Shown: positions 17,369 to 26,465, counted from the first letter of the stretch. The stretch: DNA of 64,000 bases from Pseudomonas hefeiensis (GCF_030687835.1 NZ_CP117449.1:1488001-1552000), one strand, 5' to 3'. Made by a program: numbers and translations. The notes: a model not told the origin generated them from the sequence alone.

Positions 17369-17612
17369 GCTCGAGATCCTTTCGTGGGTTTCGCAAAGAC
17401 CTATCTTTTAACAACTGAACGTTCCTGGCGCTATCGCTATACCGACATAAAAATGCGCAAAGCAGATTTTTCCCACGCTTTTCCAGGCCGCTTTGCAGTA
17501 CGCTTGGCCGCACCAGTTTCCCCGGCAGAGGGAAACCCGAAGACAGCATCCACTTGCCTTGCGTGTAAACCATCGATCAGACGTCCTGCGGGACGCATCC
17601 ATGAGGTTTACC

Positions 17613-17939
17613 ATGCGCACCACTTCGACATTCATCTGCCAGGCCGCCGACCAGCTCAAGGGTTTTGTCGGCCTGAACCGCAAAACCGGCCAGTACATCG
17701 TGCGCTTCAGCGAAGATGCCTTTGGTATGGACGTGGCCGACGACGGCATCATCCCCACCTGCGAATTTGTCTGGGCTGCGGCGGCGGACGGCACCATGGC
17801 CCTGAGTCGCGAGCGCCTCCAGTTGCTACTGGACCAGAACATCGACGACCGGATCAACCTCACCGAACCGTTGCGGGTGTACATGGCCCGCAGCGACCTG
17901 CCGGAGATTGTTGCAGTGCGCCAGTTGGTGGAAGGCTAA
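17613..17939 (+). CDS. Conserved-looking hypothetical protein, 108 residues
   Basis: Two in-frame ATGs (17601 and 17613) are possible; GAGG lies about seven bases before the second. The product (MRTTSTFICQAADQLKGFVG...) is a soluble alpha/beta-looking protein with no signal peptide or known motif. It includes GQYIVRFSEDAFGMDVADDG and a C-terminal PEIVAVRQLVEG. Codon use matches the chromosome. I do not recognise a family. Confidence 0.65.
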   Translation: MRTTSTFICQAADQLKGFVGLNRKTGQYIVRFSEDAFGMDVADDGIIPTCEFVWAAAADGTMALSRERLQLLLDQNIDDRINLTEPLRVYMARSDLPEIVAVRQLVEG

Positions 17940-17984
17940 AGCCACGCCGATTATGAAGCCGCTTATGAATTAGGTGAGAACCCC

Positions 17985-18752
17985 CTGCGGGAGCAAGGCT
18001 TGCCCGCGATGAGGGCGGCACATTCAACAAGGATGCAAGCTGACCGAGCGCTATCGCGAGCAGGCTCGCTCCCACAGGGGATTTGAGGTGAACACCGAAT
18101 TGATTAACCCTGAAAACCAATGTGGGAGCAAGGCTTGCCCGCGATGACGGCGGCACATTCAGCATGGATGCAAGCTGACCTGCCGCTTTCGCGAGCAAGC
18201 CCGCTCCCACAAGGGATTTGCGGCGGATACCGAATTGGTTAACCCTGAAAAACCAGTGTGGGAGCAAGGCTTGCCCGCGATGACGGCGGCACATTCAGCA
18301 TGGATGCAAGCTGGCCCACCGCTTTCGCGAGCAAGCCCGCTCCCACAAGGGTATTTGCGGTGGATACCGAATCGGTTAACCCTGAAAAACCGGTGTGGGA
18401 GCAAGGCTTGCCGGCGATGGTGGAGGCACATTCAGCATGGATGCAAGCTGGCCCACCGCTTTCGCGAGCAAGCCCGCTCCCACAAGGGATTTGCGGCGGA
18501 TACCGAATTGGTTAACCCTGAAAACCAATGTGGGAGCAAGGCTTGCCCGCGATGACGGCGGCACATTCAGCATGGATGCAAGCTGACCTGCCGCTTTCGC
18601 GAGCAAGCCCGCTCCCACAAGGGTATTTGCGGTGGATACCGAATCGGTTAACCCTGAAAAACCGGTGTGGGAGCAAGGCTTGCCCGCGATGGTGGTGGCA
18701 CATTCAGCATGGATGCAAGCTGGCCCACCGCTTTCGCGAGCAGGTTGTGCAG
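17985..18752. repeat. Tandem REP/BIME array, period about 136 bp
   Basis: Each unit carries two facing REP elements (TGTGGGAGCAAGGCTTGCCC and GAGCAAGCCCGCTCCCACA) and a unique spacer containing CACATTCAGCATGGATGCAAGCTG, then GATACCGAAT-GGTTAACCCTGAA. Units begin at 18121, 18257, 18394, 18529 and 18666, with a degenerate one at 17985 and a truncated one at the right edge. Short open frames on both strands here are by-products of the repeat. Confidence 0.93.
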
Positions 18753-18771
18753 GCTGGCATCAGGGCTGGCA

Positions 18772-19086
18772 TCAGGGCTGGCGTTGGAAGGCATAGTCCC
18801 GTTCGACCTTGCACACCCGCGTGTGGCAATGGGCGTACCAGGTCGAGCGACCGCGTTCGCGGATTGCGCTGTGTTCGGGGTGCTGTTTCCAGGCCAGGAT
18901 CGCTGCTTCGCTGCTCCAGTAGGACACGGTGATGCCTAAGCCGTCTTCGCCGCGGGCCGCTTCGACGCCGAGGAACCCCGGCTGCTCCTGGGCGAGGGTG
19001 AGCATGCGCTCAGCAGCTTCGGCATAACCCTGGTCCCCCTCAGTGCGCAGGGAGGTGAAAATCACCGCGTAATATGGGGTGCTCAT
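18772..19086 (-). CDS. Antibiotic biosynthesis monooxygenase (ABM)-like protein
   Basis: From the ATG at 19086 the protein has 104 residues (MSTPYYAVIFTSLRTEGDQG), preceded by GGAGGA. It shows the dimeric ferredoxin-like ABM fold: YAEAAERMLTLAQEQPGFLGVEAARGEDGLGITVSYWSSEAAILAWKQHPEH. Relatives are heme- or quinone-active monooxygenases, but many have no known substrate. Its start overlaps the amidotransferase stop by four bases, so the pair is translationally coupled. Confidence 0.85.
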   Translation of the reverse strand: MSTPYYAVIFTSLRTEGDQGYAEAAERMLTLAQEQPGFLGVEAARGEDGLGITVSYWSSEAAILAWKQHPEHSAIRERGRSTWYAHCHTRVCKVERDYAFQRQP

Positions 19087-19793
19087 GATGCTGTCCTCCG
19101 GCAAGCCTCGACAAACGCACTGACCAGCGGCGGCACACGTCCCTCCAACGCGGCGCGCTCAGGCTGGAACAGGGTTGCGACAAAAAAAGGATGATCGCCC
19201 AGCTCCACGGCCCGTAAATCGCCAGCCGAATCCCGGGCCACGGCGTGCAAACGGTCACTCAGCAAATCGCGCTCAAACTGTGGGTTGACCCCAAAGCTAC
19301 ACCGATAACCTTCGAAAACCTTGAGGCGACCATAGGCCTTGGCAATCAACGAATCGGCGTCAAGCTCAAGACAGTCGATGGTTTCGATCAGCGCACAGCT
19401 CAACGGCGTCAGCAATGCCCGTTCAGCATCGGGAGTTGTTTCGCCATGGGCGGCATCGGCCCAGCCCATCACATTGCGCGCGTATTCCAGCACGGCATGC
19501 TGAAAACCGCCGCAGGTGCCGAGGAAAGGGCGACGCTGTTCGCGGGCAAAACGAATGGCTTGCAAGACGCCGCTTTCGTTTCGGTAAGGGCTGCCGGGCA
19601 CGCACCAGACCCCGTCGAAATCATTCAGGACGGCGCTGTCGGTGATGAGGTCGGTGGCCAGCCATTGAAAACCAATGTGATGACCGGCTTGTTTGCTGAC
19701 CAGTTCGAGTGCGATGGGGATGGCCCGATGGGCCGTTATTTGAGGGTCATAGTCGCCGATCAGGGCGATGTGCAAAGAACGCTGGTTTTCCAT
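19083..19793 (-). CDS. Class I glutamine amidotransferase-like (CTP-synthase C-domain related)
   Basis: The 236-residue protein resembles the glutaminase domain of CTP synthase. The nucleophile elbow LGTCGGFQHA holds C94, and GVWCVPGSPYRNESG precedes it. At the position where PyrG has the catalytic His (HPE), this protein reads FQPERAAL, so glutaminase chemistry may be altered or lost. It lacks the PyrG synthetase domain. It is coupled to the ABM gene and divergent from a LysR gene that may have controlled the pair. Confidence 0.8.
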   Translation of the reverse strand: MENQRSLHIALIGDYDPQITAHRAIPIALELVSKQAGHHIGFQWLATDLITDSAVLNDFDGVWCVPGSPYRNESGVLQAIRFAREQRRPFLGTCGGFQHAVLEYARNVMGWADAAHGETTPDAERALLTPLSCALIETIDCLELDADSLIAKAYGRLKVFEGYRCSFGVNPQFERDLLSDRLHAVARDSAGDLRAVELGDHPFFVATLFQPERAALEGRVPPLVSAFVEACRRTAS

Positions 19794-19870
19794 GAGAGGC
19801 TCGCCGCTTGTTGATTCCTGGTCGCCACTATAAATTGGCGCTCACGCAATCAATATTGGCGTTTACCCAA

Positions 19871-20761
19871 GTGATCAATGCACCGACGCACTATCGTCTG
19901 GACTATCCCGATCTGTCCCTGATCCTGGCGTTGGTCCGTGGCGGCTCGCTGGCCCGGGCCGCGCGCTTGCTGCAGGTGGATGTGTCCACGGTCTTCCGCT
20001 CGGTACGGCGGCTGGAGGCCGCCCTGGGCCAACCCTTGTTCGAAAAAAGCCGTGCAGGGTATTTGCCCACGAGCCTGGCCCAGGCGCTGGCTGAGCAGGC
20101 CGAGCGCGCCGAACAAGCGTTGGAGGCGGCGCGTATCGGGGTGGAGCAGGGCGGTGAGGTCGTCAGCGGCACGGTGCGCCTGACCTGCACCGACTCGGTC
20201 CTGCAAGCATTGTTGCTGCCGGCGCTGGCGCGGTTCATGCCTGCTTACCCGGCGCTGTCCCTTGAGCTGAGCACCTCGAACGACTTTGCCAACCTGAGCC
20301 GCCGCGACGCCGACATCGCGTTGCGACTGACCCGTACGCCGCCGGAACATCTGGTCGGGCGGGCATCTGGGCAATGTGGTTTATCGGGTATGTGCCAGTG
20401 CAACTTATCTGCGATCGCTGGAGCGGGATGATCTGGCCGCCATGACCTGGGTCGCGCCGGATGACTTTCTCCCCGATCACCCCACTGTGGCTTGGCTTGG
20501 CGCCGTCAGCATCTTCCTGGCGTGGTGCCGGCTTATCGCTGCAATAGCATGCTCTCGGTCACCGAGTTGGTTCGCGCCGGGCTGGGGGTTGCGGCGTTGC
20601 CGGACTTTCTAATCGGCGAAAACAAGGGCCTGACGCCCATTGGCGAACCGCTGGCGGAGTATGACACGGCCCTCTGGCTGCTGACCCGGCCGGACTGTCG
20701 CGCCTTGCGCTCAGTGGTGACATTGTTCGATGAGCTCAGGTGCAATCTGCGCTTGCACTGA
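19871..20761 (+). pseudogene. LysR-family regulator broken by two small insertions
   Basis: The N-terminal winged helix (YPDLSLILALVRGGSLARAARLLQVDVSTVFRSVRRLEAAL) and most of the effector domain are intact. The frame shifts at a G run around 20361-20363: VGR-HLGNVVYRVCASATYL is recovered by dropping one G. It shifts back at a 5-bp direct duplication CTTGG-CTTGG at 20491-20500, where dropping five bases gives TVAWRRQHLPGVVPAYRCNS. Together these add six bases. As written, translation stops at 20431. Repaired length would be about 294 residues, normal for LysR proteins. The start is uncertain (GTG 19871 or upstream). Divergent from the amidotransferase pair. Confidence 0.8.
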
Positions 20762-20850
20762 CTTTTGACCCACAGGGCCTTGATGGCTCAATCGAGGATG
20801 ATCTCCCGGCGGTATAGTGACTTGAGCCCCAGCCCCCGGCAGAGAACATC

Positions 20851-21387
20851 ATGATGACAGAATCGTCGCAGCCCACTTCCAAAGCACCTGTTGATCACTT
20901 GCGCTTTCATCGTCCCCACGCGCATTTGGGGCCGACCTTTGGTAATGACCGCTTTGCGCTGCGCGCGGAAGCATTCGCGCGTTTTTTCGGGACTCCTATG
21001 TTCCTGGGTGCGCAGACCCTGATCGTGTTGATCTGGATAAGCCTGAACATGTGGGGTGTGGTTCATTTCGATGCTTACCCGTTCATCTTGCTGAATCTGG
21101 CGTTCAGCCTGCAATCGGCCTATGCCGCCCCGCTGATCCTGCTGGCGCAGACACGCCAGGCCGCGCGGGACAAGGCCCAAGCCGAAGCTGATGCTCAACA
21201 TCGCGAAGCCCTGGCCATTGCCAACAGTGAGCGTCAGGCCCAGGCCGCACAGAACACGGCGCAATTGCTCGAGTTGTTGGAGCAGAACACCCGCCTGACG
21301 GAAATGACCAAGGCATTGACCGAGCGAATCGACTGCCTGACCACCGAAATGCACGAGAAATTCGTGAGCAAGCCAGCGATGCCGTAA
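20851..21387 (+). CDS. DUF1003 membrane protein
   Basis: A 178-residue protein with the DUF1003 pattern. A cytosolic N-terminus (FARFFGTPMFLGAQTLIVLIWISLN) leads to two transmembrane helices (about 48-70 and 76-95) separated by a short FDAYPFILLNLAFSLQSAYAAPLIL segment. A long charged coiled-coil tail follows (about 100-165). Function unknown; members are often near cation or stress genes. It is a single-gene unit here. Confidence 0.88.
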   Translation: MMTESSQPTSKAPVDHLRFHRPHAHLGPTFGNDRFALRAEAFARFFGTPMFLGAQTLIVLIWISLNMWGVVHFDAYPFILLNLAFSLQSAYAAPLILLAQTRQAARDKAQAEADAQHREALAIANSERQAQAAQNTAQLLELLEQNTRLTEMTKALTERIDCLTTEMHEKFVSKPAMP

Positions 21388-21412
21388 CTCGTTTCTGCGG
21401 TGGTAGCGATAC

Positions 21413-22024
21413 TCAGACCTGGTAGCGAGCCAGGAACATATCGAGGGCCGATTCAATCACCTGAATCTGTTCATCCTGAGTCAGGCACGGCTGGCCCATG
21501 GAAATTTGGGGCCAGAACGCGAACGTCTTGATCAGCCCGTGCATCTGTTGCGCTGCAAATTCCGGGTCCACGGCCTTCAATCGGCCATCGGCCTGGGCCT
21601 GACGAATCCACACGGTCAGGCCTTCTTCGCGCTGACCCATGCGCGCAACCATATCCTGGGCCCGCTCGGGCGAATGAATCGTCGCGGCAATGGCGATGCG
21701 CGCCAGGTCGAGGAGATTATTGTCCGCCAGCATGTGCAGTTTGGTTTGCAGCAGCTTTCGAAGCTGCTCGCGCAGGGGCTGCTCCGGGCTGTAGGCCATG
21801 TCCTGTTCTGCGGTAATGCTGTTCCACAAACGATTCAGGATTTCCGCGAACAACGCTTCCTTGCTTGGGAAGTGGTTGTACACCGTGCGTTTGGATACAC
21901 CGGCCGTCGCCGCGATCTTGTCCATGCTGGTGATTTCGAAACCACTGCTACGGAATTCGGCAATCGCGGCCTGGAGGATGGATTCGCGTTTTCGCTCGGT
22001 GAGGCGCTGCAGCGGTACGGTCAT
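21413..22024 (-). CDS. TetR/AcrR-family transcriptional repressor
   Basis: A 203-residue regulator. Its N-terminal helix-turn-helix is clear (ILQAAIAEFRSSGFEITSMDKIAATAGVSKRTVYNHFPSKEALFAEIL). The C-terminal ligand domain resembles the TetR_C_7 (AefR-like) type. It is divergent from the metallo-beta-lactamase-fold gene, and the shared upstream region holds an inverted repeat fit for a TetR operator. It likely represses itself and its neighbour. Confidence 0.92.
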   Translation of the reverse strand: MTVPLQRLTERKRESILQAAIAEFRSSGFEITSMDKIAATAGVSKRTVYNHFPSKEALFAEILNRLWNSITAEQDMAYSPEQPLREQLRKLLQTKLHMLADNNLLDLARIAIAATIHSPERAQDMVARMGQREEGLTVWIRQAQADGRLKAVDPEFAAQQMHGLIKTFAFWPQISMGQPCLTQDEQIQVIESALDMFLARYQV

Positions 22025-22051
22025 GGCTATTCGTCATAGTAAGAAGAGAAA

Positions 22052-22119
22052 TTACACTTGGTAGTTTACTTGCTCTCGGGATTGATGCAATCTACAAACT
22101 ACACCGAGTAGTGTAGTTT
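22052..22119. promoter_or_regulatory. Probable TetR operators in the divergent promoter region
   Basis: AAACTACAC-CGAGTA-GTGTAGTTT is a perfect 9-bp inverted repeat at 22096-22119. A related imperfect copy, TTACACTTGGTAGTTTAC, lies at 22052-22069 near the TetR start. The symmetry and position suit binding by the adjacent repressor. Confidence 0.65.
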
Positions 22120-22210
22120 CGAATCAAACGGCTGAGCGTGCATGCAACGGCCATTAGCGTCCCACAACGGCGAAGCGCAATTGCGACGACGTCCTTGGAG
22201 TTTTCGCACC

Positions 22211-23269
22211 ATGACCATTTTTTTCTTCGACTGACAGCCCTGCGGTGCTTCCTTCATCCCGGCAGGAACAAGGAAAGTACCGTAACCACGCCCATACACC
22301 GCGTGAAGGGCTCGGCCAGATGCTACGCATCATGTGGAACATGATCTTCCACAAGCCGCGCGACACCCGCCCTGCGGGCACCATCGAGGTACAACCACTG
22401 ACCCGCGCCGACCTGCTGGCCGCGCCGAACAACAGTGTTTTTCGCCTTGGGCATTCCACAGTGCTGCTCAAGCTGCGAGACAAATTCTGGCTGACCGATC
22501 CGGTTTTTTCCGAGCGCGCCTCCCCTGTGCAATGGGCTGGCCCCAAGCGTTTTCATCAGCCGCCGATCAGCCTGGAAGAGCTGCCGCCGATTGAAGCGGT
22601 GATCCTCTCTCATGATCACTACGACCATCTCGATCATCAGGCCATTATCCAAATCGCCGCCAAGACCCGGCATTTCCTGGCCCCTCTCGGGGTGGGGGTG
22701 ACACCCTGATCAAATGGGGCATCGACGCCAGCAAGGTGCGTCAGCTGGACTGGTGGCAGGGCACCGAAGTGGACGGCATTGAATTCATCGCCACACCCTC
22801 CCAGCATTTTTCCGGTCGCGGGCTGTTCGACGGTAACAGCACGTTATGGGCCTCGTGGGTGATGATCGATGGCGCCACCCGAATTTTCTTCAGTGGCGAC
22901 ACCGGCTATTTCGACGGCTTCAAACGCATTGGCGAGCGATACGGCCCATTCGACCTGACGCTGATGGAAACCGGCGCCTACAACGTCGAATGGCCGCACA
23001 TCCACATGCAGCCGGAGCAAACCCTGCAAGCGCATATCGACCTCAGGGGGCGCTGGTTGCTGCCGATTCATAACGGTACGTTCGATTTGTCGATGCATGC
23101 CTGGTACGAACCCTTCGATCGCATCCTGGCCCTGGCCTGGGAGCGCAACGTCTGCATCGCCACCCCACAAATGGGTGAAGCCTTCAGCCTCGCGCAGCCG
23201 CAACGTGGCCGGGCCTGGTGGCTGGACGTGGAGCCCTCGGCTTATCAAGACCAGCCCGACATGGCCTGA
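22211..23269 (+). pseudogene. Metallo-beta-lactamase-fold hydrolase (UlaG/NAPE-PLD-like) with frameshifts
   Basis: The sequence encodes an MBL-fold hydrolase: FRLGHSTVLLKLRDKFWLTDPVF, metal motif SHDHYDHLDH, SGDTGYFDGF and a late HNGTFDLSMHAW. The frame breaks at a G run (22694-22698). Removing two Gs restores APLGVGDTLIKWGIDASKV; as written it stops at 22709. The N-terminus also appears shifted: ATG 22211, after GGAG, would join the main frame if one T of the seven at 22218-22224 were absent. Corrected length would be about 351 residues. It is probably the target of the divergent TetR repressor. Confidence 0.8.
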
Positions 23270-23284
23270 CTCGCGACGCATCGA

Positions 23285-23602
23285 TCATTCGATCATGGCG
23301 TAGTCTGGCCGCCCCATTGGATCCGGCGTGGCGCCTTTGATATTCATGCCGCGCCCCGGTGCAAAGCCAGGGAAGAACACCAGGCCTTCGGCTTCAAACC
23401 GAAAGGCCAGGGCCAGGCGGGTCACATCAAGCAGCTCGCCCCCGGCTTCGAAGCGCCGGATGGCCTGGGTCGAGACCCCAGACTGGCGTGACAACTCCTC
23501 GACACTCCAGCCGAGCATGGCTCGAGCCTGCGCGCTGTGGGCAGGGGTGAATTGATAGACAGCGATGCGTTCCAGAGTGGTTTTGATTGCGAGCGAGGCC
23601 AT
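23285..23602 (-). CDS. Small XRE-family DNA-binding protein
   Basis: From the ATG at 23602, with GGAG seven bases upstream, the protein has 105 residues. A helix-turn-helix of the XRE type lies at about 25-60 (ARAMLGWSVEELSRQSGVSTQAIRRFEAGG). The C-terminal tail GRGMNIKGATPDPMGRPDYAMIE is unfamiliar. The frame is open further upstream, but the ribosome-binding site decides the start. Target unknown. Confidence 0.82.
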   Translation of the reverse strand: MASLAIKTTLERIAVYQFTPAHSAQARAMLGWSVEELSRQSGVSTQAIRRFEAGGELLDVTRLALAFRFEAEGLVFFPGFAPGRGMNIKGATPDPMGRPDYAMIE

Positions 23603-23685
23603 GGGAGTTCTCCAAAGCTGTGGATTCAAAAAATACTGTGTTTTTGTACAGTTGTTTTGAGTCCTGATCAATCTCATTTTTTTGA

Positions 23686-24498
23686 TCAATGACCGGTGGT
23701 CTTCTCCAGCCAGGCGCTCGGCGCGTGACCCAACACCCGGCGAAACATGGTGGAGAACGCCGCAGGGCTGTCGTAACCCAGATCCAGGGCAATACGGGTG
23801 ACCGAATCGCCTACGACCAAGCGAGACAGTGCCGACATCACACACGCCTGTTGTCGCCATTGGCCGAAACTCAACCCGGTTTCCCGGCTGAACAGCCGAT
23901 TGAACGAGCGCAGACTGACAGGCAACTGCGCCGCCCATTGAAGGGGCGAGGCGTGGGCGTCGGGGTCTTTCAGAAACCCCTGGCACAGGCCGAGCAGGCG
24001 TGGGTCCTTGGGCAGTGGCAGGTGCAACGGCAAATGAGTGCTGCGCAACAGTTCGTGCAGCAACAGATGGATCAGCGCGCCGTCGCGTCCGGCCTCGTCG
24101 TATTCCGGCACAAGCTCCACGGCTTCCAGCAGCAACTGGCGCATCAGGGACGACACGCTGATGACCTGGCAACGGGCGTCCATGGCCGTCACCGCGGCCG
24201 GTTCGATGTACAAGCTGCGCGTGCTGACCCCCAGCATCAGCACCTCATGGGCAACCCCGGGCGGGATCCACACTGCCCGTTGCGGCGGCACCACCCAATT
24301 GCCGTCTTCGGTGCGGACCTGCATCACGCCAGTGGCGCCATACAGCAACTGTGCCCGGCGATGTTGGTGCGAGGGCAGTAAATGTCCGTGGGGGTAGTCG
24401 GTGCCAATGGCGACGACAGCCCTGGGGATCGCATCCAATAAATCGATCGAAGTGTTGCGCATCGAGGGACTACTCATCATTGGCGTAAACGCAAACAT
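23686..24498 (-). CDS. AraC-family regulator with N-terminal cupin
   Basis: Up to 270 residues. The N-terminal cupin-like sensing domain (GHLLPSHQHRRAQLLYGATGVMQV... PPGVAHEVLMLG) and C-terminal double helix-turn-helix (SLRSFNRLFSRETGLSFGQWRQQACVMSALSRL... DLGYDSPAAFSTMFRRVLGHAPSAW) are complete. It resembles the NimR/YeaM group. Several in-frame ATGs (24498, 24480, 24477, 24462) lie near the start and none has a strong Shine-Dalgarno. It is divergent from the TauE/SafE exporter gene, which it probably controls. Confidence 0.87.
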   Translation of the reverse strand: MFAFTPMMSSPSMRNTSIDLLDAIPRAVVAIGTDYPHGHLLPSHQHRRAQLLYGATGVMQVRTEDGNWVVPPQRAVWIPPGVAHEVLMLGVSTRSLYIEPAAVTAMDARCQVISVSSLMRQLLLEAVELVPEYDEAGRDGALIHLLLHELLRSTHLPLHLPLPKDPRLLGLCQGFLKDPDAHASPLQWAAQLPVSLRSFNRLFSRETGLSFGQWRQQACVMSALSRLVVGDSVTRIALDLGYDSPAAFSTMFRRVLGHAPSAWLEKTTGH

Positions 24499-24575
24499 TA
24501 TTGGCCTGTTTGCTAGAGCGGGCCAAGCTTCGCTTATCTAACGTGGGGCGCCTCCCATTTCACGGATTCGCCTCG

Positions 24576-25388
24576 ATGTTCTATGTATTGCTTGCGTGCT
24601 TCGGCTGCCTGAGTGGCGTAACGGCGGTGTTGTTCGGCTTTGGTGGCGGTTTCGTCGTGGTGCCTTTGATGTATCGCATGCTGATGGCCCATCATTCGGA
24701 TGACGCCATCGGTGAATCGGCCATGCACATTGCCGTCGCCACCTCCACCTGCGTCATGATCGTCAACGCCCTGGTCGCCACCGGAAAACACCAGCGTGCC
24801 GGTCAACTGATGCGTCATTACCTGTGGCCGTTCGGCGGCTTCATCGCGCTGGGTGCGGTCTTCGGCGCAGCAGCCGCCACTTGGCTCAATGGTGAGGTTA
24901 TCCGCTACGCCTTCATGGCTTACCTGGGCCTGACCATCCTGGATTGCCTGCTACGGCGCGGTTTTCTGACACGCGCCAGCGATGCCGTCCTACGCCCTTT
25001 GGCGCCAATGGAGACCGCGTTGGGCGGCACAACCACCGGAATCATCGCCACAATGCTGGGCGTCGGCGGCAGCGTCATGACCGTGCCACTGCTGCGCCGT
25101 TGTGGCCTGAGCATGTCCCAGTCCACGTCGATGGCCAATCCACTGAGCGTGCCGGTCGCGTTGGCCGGCACTGTCACCTACATGGCCTTGGCCAGCTTCA
25201 CCGGGACAGACTTCGGCCCGTGGTTTGTCGGTTTCGTAGACTTGCTGGCCTTTGTTGTGCTCACACTCGGCGCGCTACTGGGCATCCGCCTGGCAACGCC
25301 ATGGATCGGGCGGATACCGGATCGGCTACATGCGAGGGTGTATGTGGGGTTGTTGATGTTGGTGATGGTTGGGATGTGGCTGGGGTAG
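24576..25388 (+). CDS. TauE/SafE-family membrane exporter
   Basis: A 270-residue integral membrane protein with about eight hydrophobic helices. Two TauE/SafE repeats are visible: GVTAVLFGFGGGFVVVPLMYRML and GGTTTGIIATMLGVGGSVMTVPLLRRCGLSMSQSTSMANPLSVPVALAGT. The family exports sulfite, sulfoacetate or other organic anions. Pairing with a divergent AraC regulator suggests inducible expression. The ATG at 24576 lacks a good Shine-Dalgarno; an upstream in-frame start is possible but would add an atypical leader. Confidence 0.87.
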   Translation: MFYVLLACFGCLSGVTAVLFGFGGGFVVVPLMYRMLMAHHSDDAIGESAMHIAVATSTCVMIVNALVATGKHQRAGQLMRHYLWPFGGFIALGAVFGAAAATWLNGEVIRYAFMAYLGLTILDCLLRRGFLTRASDAVLRPLAPMETALGGTTTGIIATMLGVGGSVMTVPLLRRCGLSMSQSTSMANPLSVPVALAGTVTYMALASFTGTDFGPWFVGFVDLLAFVVLTLGALLGIRLATPWIGRIPDRLHARVYVGLLMLVMVGMWLG

Positions 25389-25393
25389 GGTAG

Positions 25394-26380
25394 CTATTGA
25401 CCAGCCAACCCCGGCGCTTCCCGAATAATGAAGTGATCCAGGTTCTCGATATCGGCACTGAACACCCCGAACGTCTGTTCGGGGTTTTTCTTGCTCGGCA
25501 CCTGTTTTAACTCCGGCGTCACGCCATAAAAGAAGCAATACAACGGCGCGTCACTCTCGATGGCGTGCTTGATCTCTTCCAGAAACGCTTTGCGCTTGCG
25601 GTAGTTGTCGATCAGCTTCTTGCTCAGGTAAACGTTGACCGAGTAAGGCTTCTTCTTCGCCTCGTCCGGTTGCTTGAACCAGACCTTTGCTTCGAAGTCG
25701 ATGCGAAAGCTCTGGGTGTAATCCTTGATCTCCTTGATCTTGCCCCAGTAAATCAGCCCCTTGTTGTCCAGCAGGTACTCGATCTTCTTGAAGAACGATC
25801 CATAGGACGCCGTGTGCTCGCCAATCTTCAGCGGCATGCGCTTGAGCAGGTCCTTGTCCGCGAAGTTCGACACAAAACACTCCACCGGATGGGCGAAGAC
25901 ACTGGTCTTGTCCGGTGCCGAATCACGGCTTGGGTGCTCGACATTATTGGTGGCAGAAGGCTCTCGCTCGGCGCGCAGAACGTCCGCCGCCATCGCCGGG
26001 CTGGAGGGCTTACGCACGTACTCACGCCGAGTCAGCAACAACTCCGACGGGAAATGCTCCTCCGGACCGTCATCCGTTTCACCACCATCCACCTCCAGCC
26101 CCGACGCTGGAGTCTTCAGGCTGACATAAGGACAACCCTCGATATGCCGCGTGCTGGGGATGTTCTTGAAGTGCGGCGTGCGCACGTAATTCACATTCTT
26201 GGCGTTGAACGTCCCCAACACATTCGTCACATCAAACGCCGCCCGACAGGCATCGTTGGGGCACTGGAACTGTTCCTTCGCGGAATCGAACGCCACCGTC
26301 TCGTCAAAATTCAAATCGCGCACGTCATAAATCGACAGCTTGTCGTCGAGGCTGAGGCAGTAGGCGAGGTCGAATTTCAT
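25394..26380 (-). CDS. Unknown protein with CoiA-like zinc motif
   Basis: A 328-residue soluble protein. The N-terminal region holds C40 and C45 (FQCPNDACRAAF), then H70 (TPHFKNIP), H79 and C83 (STRHIEGCPY), the Cys-Cys-His spacing seen in the N-terminal domain of CoiA-like competence/nuclease proteins. A charged, probably flexible linker (about 90-165) precedes a C-terminal Lys-rich alpha/beta domain (GLIYWGKIKEIKDYTQSFRIDFEAKVWF). No nuclease motif is evident. It opens an accessory stretch containing antitoxin remnants, an HNH nuclease and a BRO protein. Function unknown. Confidence 0.7.
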   Translation of the reverse strand: MKFDLAYCLSLDDKLSIYDVRDLNFDETVAFDSAKEQFQCPNDACRAAFDVTNVLGTFNAKNVNYVRTPHFKNIPSTRHIEGCPYVSLKTPASGLEVDGGETDDGPEEHFPSELLLTRREYVRKPSSPAMAADVLRAEREPSATNNVEHPSRDSAPDKTSVFAHPVECFVSNFADKDLLKRMPLKIGEHTASYGSFFKKIEYLLDNKGLIYWGKIKEIKDYTQSFRIDFEAKVWFKQPDEAKKKPYSVNVYLSKKLIDNYRKRKAFLEEIKHAIESDAPLYCFFYGVTPELKQVPSKKNPEQTFGVFSADIENLDHFIIREAPGLAGQ

Positions 26381-26465
26381 TGGGGCTCGGGTCCATGAGG
26401 GGAAATGTATTAATAGCGAAGGGCAGGGCCGGTTGCACTCGAAGTTTCAACACACCACAAAAAAC

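Noticed and set aside
17985..18752. CRISPR array
   Set aside because: Repeats are long, inverted and of REP type, spacers are themselves repeated, and no cas genes are present.
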